Assembly: GCF_021582895.2 (NCBI RefSeq)
Contig: NZ_CP091139.2
Coordinates: 2,728,001-2,792,000, forward strand
Source of the DNA: Microbacterium elymi
Lineage (GTDB): Bacteria; Actinomycetota; Actinomycetes; Actinomycetales; Microbacteriaceae
Length of the DNA: 64,000 bases
Direction of reading: 5' to 3'
In this document: positions 58,489 through 64,000 of the stretch, one piece after another
Numbering within the stretch: position 1 is the first letter of the stretch
Layout of the letters: every line of letters begins with the position of its first letter
Notes under the pieces: generated by a model
Told to the model about the DNA's origin: nothing
The model's input: the letters and a program-made list of their open reading frames with translations, nothing else
Database searches by the model: none
Program-made: the position numbers and the translations under genes

Positions 58489-58675
58489 GCGGGCCGGGTG
58501 CTGGGCGCGTGCCGCGTGCCGCGTGCTGGGCGCTGGGCGCTGGGCGGGTGCTGGCTGCCTGGGCGCTGGGCGGGTGCTGGCTGCTGGGCGTGGCGGAGCG
58601 GTGCGCGCTGCCATTCTCGCAGTCCCACCGGCTCGGCGCGCCGCCCGGTGGCGTGGAGTGCTTCAGACTGGCAGG

Positions 58676-60780
58676 GTGACGGACCTCTCTTCGGCGCAGT
58701 GGATCGAGACGCGGGAGGACGCCGTCACGCTGGCGCAGTGGATCATGTCCATGCGCGATCGTCCGCTGGTCGTGCTGTCGACCGATCCCGCCACGGACGA
58801 GCTGGCCGTGGACGTCGAGGACGTGCGCAGCGGCGTGGGAGACCTGGCCGACGTCGTCGTGATCCGCACCGGCCGGGCGACGTGGGCCCTCGATCAGCAT
58901 CTGCCCGATCGGACCCAGGTGTACGGCGGCGCCGGGCGATCGTATCCGGTGGACTTCGGATCCGATCCGGACTGGTCGCGCGCGCCGCTGCGCTTTCCTG
59001 GTCCTCGCGCCGTCGGGCTGCTGGTGGGCGACGCGATCGCGCAGGCGAGCCGCGGTGGGGTCTTCCAGCGGCGTGCGGCCGACGATCAGATCCCCGCGTC
59101 GGGCCGGGTGCGGGGCTTCGTCGAGTCTCGGGCGATCGTCGACGTGGACGGCCACCGGATGGCGACGATCTCGGACGAGCTGCTGTACCCGCTGTATCCG
59201 CTGGAGTGGATGCTGTCGGTCGGTCAGCAGGTGACCGGGGTGCTCGATGTCGCGTCGCGGCGGCTGCCTGCCCGCATCGGGCGCCATCGACCGCCGAGTT
59301 GATGGACGCGTTCCCGCATCGTGGGGTGACCCTCGCCCTGGTGGCGCGTGTGGCGGGGGATCAGGCCACGGTGCTCCTCCATCCGGATGCCGCGTTCCGG
59401 CTTGCGCCGCGAGGATGTCTCGGTGAACCCGCTGGACACCCTTGATCTGCTGCTCGCCGAGGGGGATGTCGTGCTGGTGCGCGTGCTGCATCTGTCCGAC
59501 GGGTCGATCCACCTGACGATGCTCGACGTGGACGACGACGATGAGGTCGTGCCGGCACTCGCGCTGGTCGACGGCGGGCCGCCGTGGCTGGTGGAGGGAC
59601 GGGCGCTCCTGCACGACGACCTCGGTGCGGAGTCCGACGCAGTCCCGGTGAGCGCACCGCACGCCCGCTCGGCTCCGCGGCCGGAGGTCGTGCCGGCTGC
59701 GGAGCCGGATGCTGTCGGGGAGCAGGCTGGGGAGGGGTTCGGCGCTGAGGTGCCCGACGTCGGCGCGCTGAGTGCCGAGAACGATGTCGGTGCGGCGGGT
59801 GCCGAGGCACATGCGGGCGCCGTGCCTGCCGAGGCCGATGTCGGCGTCGCGGGGGTCGAGGAGGTCGACGTCGGCGCGCGGGCCGCCGAGTCTGATGCGG
59901 ACGCGGCGGACGAGGCGCGGCATCCGCTTCCCGGGCCGGGAATGCATCTCGCGCCGCCGGTGGCCGATGGCGGAGATGCCGACTCCACGACGGCGACGGC
60001 GGGTCGGGGTGAGGGTCCGGGTGGAGCTCCGGACGGAACTCCGGACGCGCGAAAGACCAGCGCCGCCGGGTCGCGTGCCGCACTGCGTTCGACTCAGCTC
60101 GCCCTGCATGCGGCTCGCGCCGAGATCGCTCGCCTCGAGAGGAGCTCGCCCGGACCGGCATCGACGACTCGACGATGGAGCGGCTGCGTGCCGAGGTGCG
60201 CGGCGTGCGGGCGCAGTTGAGCCAGGAGCGCGCCGAACGCGGGGAGCTCGAGCGGAAGCTGCGCGAACTGCGGGAGCAGCGGCGCGGCAGCACGCAGGCG
60301 CTGCGTGAGGCCCGGAAGGTGGCACAGCGGGATCCCGCGGTCCGCGAGTCGCGCGAGGACCGTCGCGCCCGGTGGCTGAGCGGGGACGAATGGGTCCGGC
60401 ACGAGATCTACCTGGCGTGGGTGGAGCGGGTGAGCGCATCGGATCGGGAGGGCTGGCCGCTGGCGGACTACGCGGTCGGCGACCGATTCGCGGCGTCGCT
60501 CGAGCAGTTGGACGATCAGCAGTTCGCCAAGGCGCTGCGCGCGTGCGTGGATGCGATCACCGGCCGGATCCGCGAGGTCGCCTCGCGCGAGGCGCACCCG
60601 CTGCGGGCCGGCGACGGCGGAGACGATCCTGATGTCGTCCGCCCGGCCGATGGTGCGAAGTGCTGGCGTGCCTACATCGAGCAGAACACTCCGGCTGCGC
60701 GCCGGCTGCATTATTGGGTGCTTCCAGGTGGCGGAATCGAGCTCGGCCGGATCGTGGTGCACGACGACACCGAGCCGTGA
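58676..60780 (+). CDS. Unrecognised multidomain protein of about 700 residues (three indels)
   Basis: Corrected frame runs from GTG 58676 to TGA 60778. Visible parts: (1) an alpha/beta domain, residues about 1-120, with RPLVVLSTDP, VVVIRTGRATWALDQHLP and VYGGAGRSYPVDFG; (2) beta-rich, OB/S1-like stretches about 180-310 (VGQQVTGVLDVA, AEGDVVLVRVLHLSDGSIHLTMLDV); (3) an acidic Ala/Glu/Val linker about 320-450; (4) a coiled coil about 455-560; (5) a basic/mixed C-terminal domain (WLSGDEWVRHEIYLAWVER, HYWVLPGGGIELGRIVV). Breaks: near 59289, 59403 (GCTGC to GCTTGC) and 60138 (GGG to GG). I cannot name its function. Confidence 0.75.
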
Positions 60781-60823
60781 CGCCGGGGCCGACGCCGCGC
60801 TGAATTTGTCGGCGCCGACGGCT

Positions 60824-60880
60824 TCAGGCGACGCTGACGGTTTCAGGCGGCGCTGACGGTCTCAGGCGACGCTGACGGTT
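60824..60880. repeat. Three 19-bp tandem units abutting the DUF222-2 stop codon
   Basis: Units TCAGGCGACGCTGACGGTT, TCAGGCGGCGCTGACGGTC and TCAGGCGACGCTGACGGTT end at 60880. The next base begins TCA (60881-60883), the stop of the minus-strand HNH gene. So every unit starts with the same stop triplet in exact register. Confidence 0.93.
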
Positions 60881-62641
60881 TCAGAGGACGCCGATCGGCA
60901 CGCGCTCCGGCACGCGGTCCGGCACGCGGTCCGGCACGTGCTGTGGCACATGCACCGGTGCGCGGTCCGTCATCCGTTCCGGCATGGCCGGCGGTCTGCG
61001 CCACGAAGCCCGATCCGGAGGCGGGTCGAACAACCACTTCCACCCCGCGTTCGAAGCCAGCGCGATCGGCGGCGCGCCGCCGGGCGGATGAAGCAGGAAG
61101 ACGCCGGGGCCCTCACGCGTGATCCGCCATCCGTTGTGATGCAGGTTCATATGGTGGAACCTGCACAGCAGGATGCCGCGGCCGATGTCGGTGCGGCCAT
61201 CCTCGGACCAGAGATCGATGTGATGCGCTTCGCAATAGGATGCCGGTCGGTCGCACCCCGGCCACAGGCATCCGCCGTCTCGAATCGCGAGGGCGATGCG
61301 CTGCGCGGGGGTGAACTGGCGCTGCTCGCGCCCGACGTCCAGCGGATTGCCGCACGAATCGACGGTGACGCGGATCGTCCCCGTCGTGCACGCGTTCCGT
61401 TCGATGATCGCGGACGGGATCGTGTCGCCGCCGTCTTCGAGGTGGCCCGTGCGCAGCATCCGTCCGAACGCATCGCGGGGGCCGTCCTGCTCCTGGACGA
61501 AGACCATGCGCACCCCGGGCTGTCGCGCGCCGAACACATCCTTCGCGTCCGCGAGCGCGCCCGCGCGCAGGACGTCCATCAGGAGGTCGTAGGCCAGCTG
61601 GTCGTTGGTCCGGGGGTCGCGCGCCAGGGCCTCGGCGGCGTCGGCTTCGTCCGGATCGACGAACCGCGGCCCACCGCGGCGCGGGCGCAGCGCAGCGCCG
61701 GAGATGGTGCGCACCCAGGCGGCCATCTCGTCGTCGAAGGTGATGTGTCCGTGGTGCTGGCCCTCGGCATCCGTCCACGTCCGGAACGCGCGCTTGCGAT
61801 AGCGGGCGAGGAATCGTTCTTCGGCTCCGGCGGGATCGAGGCTGTCGCGCACCTGCCGGGCGCGGCGGACGAGCTCTTCGACCGGCAGTGCTGTCGATTC
61901 GCGCATGAGCTGCTCGGCGGCGATCGCCCACACCTCGGCCATCGTCGCGGATGGGCCCTCTTCATCGGCGGCGACCCGGGGCGCGCCCAGGCCGCGCAGG
62001 ATCGCATCGTGCGCGGCGGTGTTGATCCGTCCGCGCAGCATCGCCTTCCGCAGCCCGTCGTGCCAGGGTCGGCCCGGAGACCAGGCGCCGTCCTCGGAGG
62101 CGTCGTCCCCGTTGTCTCCCGGATCACTTCCGCCCGCCGCGGTTCGATCGGCCGGTGCCGCAGTGACGTCCGTCGCGCCCCGTTCCGGTCCGCCCGGCCC
62201 GCTCGGCTCCGGCTCGCCTGATCCGCCCGGCCCGCTCGGCTCCGGCCCACCCGGCACCCTCTCACCCGCTTCCGGATCGTTCGGCGTCGCGCCGGCATCG
62301 GCCTCCAGCAGGGAGTCGCCGAGGCGCACCACGCGGACGGCATCGGCCCGCGTGCCTCCGGTGATCGACTGGATGTAATCCGCGGCGTTGCGCGACCCCT
62401 TGCTCGCGGCGAACCCGCCGTGCCCGCGTTCGCGCGCAGACAGCTCCACGATCACGGCGGCCGCGACAGCGACCAGCCGTTCCGCGGCATCCCGGATCGC
62501 CGTCGCCTCGTCGATCACCTGGCTCGCTCCGTCGCCCCCGAGCATGCGCATCGCAGCGAGCGTCTCGGTGCTCTCGCAGGCGAGCTCGGAGTGCGCGGAC
62601 AGGGCCGCGACGCTCCGTTCCAGCTCGCCCAAAATGCTCAT
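60881..62641 (-). CDS. DUF222 / HNH endonuclease-domain protein, copy 2
   Basis: 586 residues, frame intact. N-terminal helical domain to about 130, a Gly/Pro/Glu/Ser linker with PEPSGPGG repeats (about 135-185), DUF222 core, then HNH: GGCLWPGCDRPASYCEAHH and GILLCRFHHMNLHHNGW. The C-terminus has HVPDRVPDRVPERVP repeats. Same family as the protein at 15239 but divergent in sequence. Function unknown. Confidence 0.9.
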   Translation of the reverse strand: MSILGELERSVAALSAHSELACESTETLAAMRMLGGDGASQVIDEATAIRDAAERLVAVAAAVIVELSARERGHGGFAASKGSRNAADYIQSITGGTRADAVRVVRLGDSLLEADAGATPNDPEAGERVPGGPEPSGPGGSGEPEPSGPGGPERGATDVTAAPADRTAAGGSDPGDNGDDASEDGAWSPGRPWHDGLRKAMLRGRINTAAHDAILRGLGAPRVAADEEGPSATMAEVWAIAAEQLMRESTALPVEELVRRARQVRDSLDPAGAEERFLARYRKRAFRTWTDAEGQHHGHITFDDEMAAWVRTISGAALRPRRGGPRFVDPDEADAAEALARDPRTNDQLAYDLLMDVLRAGALADAKDVFGARQPGVRMVFVQEQDGPRDAFGRMLRTGHLEDGGDTIPSAIIERNACTTGTIRVTVDSCGNPLDVGREQRQFTPAQRIALAIRDGGCLWPGCDRPASYCEAHHIDLWSEDGRTDIGRGILLCRFHHMNLHHNGWRITREGPGVFLLHPPGGAPPIALASNAGWKWLFDPPPDRASWRRPPAMPERMTDRAPVHVPQHVPDRVPDRVPERVPIGVL

Positions 62642-62785
62642 AGTTCATTGTGACACGCACCGTGGACACTAGAAGAGAACATCGAAAATCTGTGGAGAAC
62701 CGGTCCGATTCGCAGCGGATCCGCCGGCTGGGGAGGAAACGCCGTGCCGTGGCGGCCGCCGACTGCCGTGCCATAGTCGGTTCTC

Positions 62786-63822
62786 GTGCACCCCTGCCCA
62801 CCGCACTCGCCCGAGCACACCCCGCAGCACGCCACCGCCCTCGTCACCGGGGCGGGTGGCGGTGTCGGTCGGGAGATCACCCGTGCGCTGGCCTTCCGTG
62901 GCGTGCGAGTGCTGATGCCCGTGCGCAATCGGCCCAAGGCCGAGCAGGCCGTCGCGGCGATCAAGGCCGAGCAGCAGGCTGCCGCGATCAAGGCCGAGCA
63001 GCAGGCTGCCGCGATCAAGGCCGAGCAGCAGGCTGCCGCGATCAAGGCCGAGCAGGCCGTCGCCGCCATCCGCGCCGAGCAGCGGGCAGCCACCGGAGCG
63101 ACCGGCACCGCCGAGCCGGTACTCCTCGACCTCGATCTCGCCCGGCTGGGCACCGTCGACGCGCTCGCCGCGCACCTGCGTGCGAATGAGCCACGGATCG
63201 ACGTCGCAGTGCTGAACGCCGGAACGGTCCTGCTCGGCGATCGCGAGCGCCACCTCACCGAGGACGGCCACGAACTGCACCTGCAGACGAATCTGCTCGG
63301 GCACGTCGCGCTGATCCGCGGCATCCTGCCCCTGCTGCGCGCCTCGCGCACGCGCGTGGTGGTCCAGCTGAGTCTTGCCGCCGGCCTGTCCCGCATCGAC
63401 TGGTCTGACCCGCAGACCACCCGCCGCTACCGCGCTCTGCGCGCGTACGGCCGCTCCAAGCTCGCCCTCGCCCTCTTCGCGACCGCGCTGGCGGCCCGCG
63501 AGCCGGACCTGACCGTCGCGCTGTGCCACCCGGGCATCGCGCCCGGCACCGGGATCGCCCCGATCGTGCGCGACCGACTGCCGCCGCGCCTGGTCGAGTT
63601 CGCGGTCCGCCGGCTCGGGAATCCGCCCGAACGCGCCGCCCGGGCTTGCGCTGATGGCGATGGATGCCGCGTCCTCCACACCGCCGGTCTACGTCGGTCC
63701 GCGCGGGTTCCTCCAGCTCGCGGGGGAGCCGCGGCGCCTGCGCCCGCGCCGCCGGCTGATCGATCCCGTGGAGGCCGAGCGGATGTGGCGGTGGACCGAG
63801 CGGCTGCCTCGAACACGGCTGA
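62786..63822 (+). CDS. SDR oxidoreductase with a tandem-repeat helical insert (two frameshifts)
   Basis: About 344 residues. TALVTGAGGGVGREITRALAFRGVRVLMPVRNR gives the nucleotide fold, VAVLNAGTVL the NAG motif, and YGRSKLALALFATAL the catalytic Tyr/Lys. After beta-2, near residue 50, four nearly identical AIKAEQQAA units (27 bp) extend a helix. Insertions at 63646 (GCTGC to GCTTGC) and 63807 (GCTGC to GCTGCC) shift the tail; corrected stop TGA at 63820. Without correction the frame stays open to the window end. GTG 62786 start. Confidence 0.82.
62936..63080 (+). repeat. 27-bp minisatellite inside the SDR gene
   Basis: GCGATCAAGGCCGAGCAGCA plus GGCTGCC recurs three times perfectly, with degenerate copies at both ends (GAGCAGGCCGTCGCG...). 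Translates to AIKAEQQAA, an amphipathic coiled-coil-like repeat. Confidence 0.93.
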
Positions 63823-63965
63823 CGTGGCCGACGACCCACCGCCCCGAACGACGCTGCCCCGACCACTCCACGCATCCACCGGCCCACGACACCACCCCAC
63901 AACACCACCCCACGACGCCGCTCCACGACGCCGGCCCACGACCCACCACCCGTACGCTGGTGCCC
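63823..63965. other. Spacer of CCAC-rich short repeats
   Basis: 143 bp rich in CCAC/CGAC modules (for example ACACCACCCCACAACACC) between the corrected SDR stop and a possible next gene. No open frame with actinobacterial codon bias ends properly here. Confidence 0.6.
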
Positions 63966-64000
63966 ATGCCCGCAGCCTCCGCCCCGATCTCCGACCCCAG
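63966..64000 (+). CDS. Start of a further gene, truncated by the window edge
   Basis: ATG 63966 opens MPAASAPISDP and runs off the window. Only 11 residues are visible, so the product cannot be identified; the call rests on the position after the CCAC spacer. Confidence 0.35.
   Translation, partial: MPAASAPISDP

Noticed and set aside
59240..60440. Minus-strand open frames over the 58676 gene
   Set aside because: Low-complexity Arg/Pro/Ser translation, typical of antisense frames in high-GC DNA.
60175..60780. Separate gene starting at 60175
   Set aside because: Restoring one G near 60138 makes it the C-terminal part of the 58676 protein, and no ribosome binding site precedes it.

Overview
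The window is very GC-rich and coding-dense. It reads as the chromosome of a high-GC actinobacterium, most likely Microbacteriaceae and plausibly Microbacterium (inference). The reasons are an actinobacterial secE-nusG-rplK-rplA and rplJL cluster, two DUF222/HNH (13E12-type) proteins, a deazaflavin (F420)-type oxidoreductase and strong GC3 bias. No species call is possible from sequence alone.

Layout. 0-3 kb: tRNA-Trp, secE, nusG, rplK, rplA. 3-17 kb: acylphosphatase, a NarL/DesK-type two-component pair, a LysE/ArgO exporter with a divergent ArgP-like regulator, a MarR-MFS drug-efflux operon, a YqaJ exonuclease, a formaldehyde dehydrogenase/GlcG pair with a divergent regulator that fuses an ATPase domain to a LuxR HTH, a pterin dehydratase, a SnoaL protein and a DUF222/HNH protein. 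17-18 kb: L10 leader, rplJ, rplL. 18-24 kb: a Bcr/CflA-type MFS pump and a LacI-operator-controlled alpha-glucoside-type ABC transporter (binding protein plus two permeases, no ATPase). 24-26 kb: a DUF853/HerA-type ATPase. 26-51 kb: a contiguous molybdenum island. It holds mogA, moaE, a YdeP/FdhF-type molybdo-oxidoreductase, moaD, DUF6457, mobA, moaC, moeA, moeB-rhodanese, a ModE-like regulator, modABC, narGHJI, narK, moaA and fdhD, followed by a Cys-rich HTH regulator and an SDR. The genes for molybdate uptake, cofactor synthesis, cofactor sulfuration and two client enzymes are thus linked. 51-64 kb: amidase, a secreted double-domain HAD acid phosphatase, VOC/MarR, cyclase, LLM flavin oxidoreductase, DUF3054, an unrecognised 700-residue multidomain protein, a second DUF222/HNH protein and an SDR carrying a tandem-repeat insert.

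Sequence quality dominates interpretation. About 40 single-base indels break or garble genes that must be functional (nusG, rplJ, narG, narH, moeA, modC). Roughly 28 are an extra base inside GCAGC/GCTGC, giving GCAAGC, GCAGGC or the complements; several of the rest are homopolymer errors. This looks like a motif-specific long-read basecalling artefact, probably caused by methylation at GCWGC, and not like pseudogenes. I therefore give each gene its full corrected span and name the frameshift positions.

The most unusual biology-like signal is repeat architecture. At least seven genes end in short tandem or direct repeats that include the stop codon. At least six further proteins carry in-frame minisatellites in loops, linkers or termini. 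Several strong palindromic operators lie in divergent promoters.
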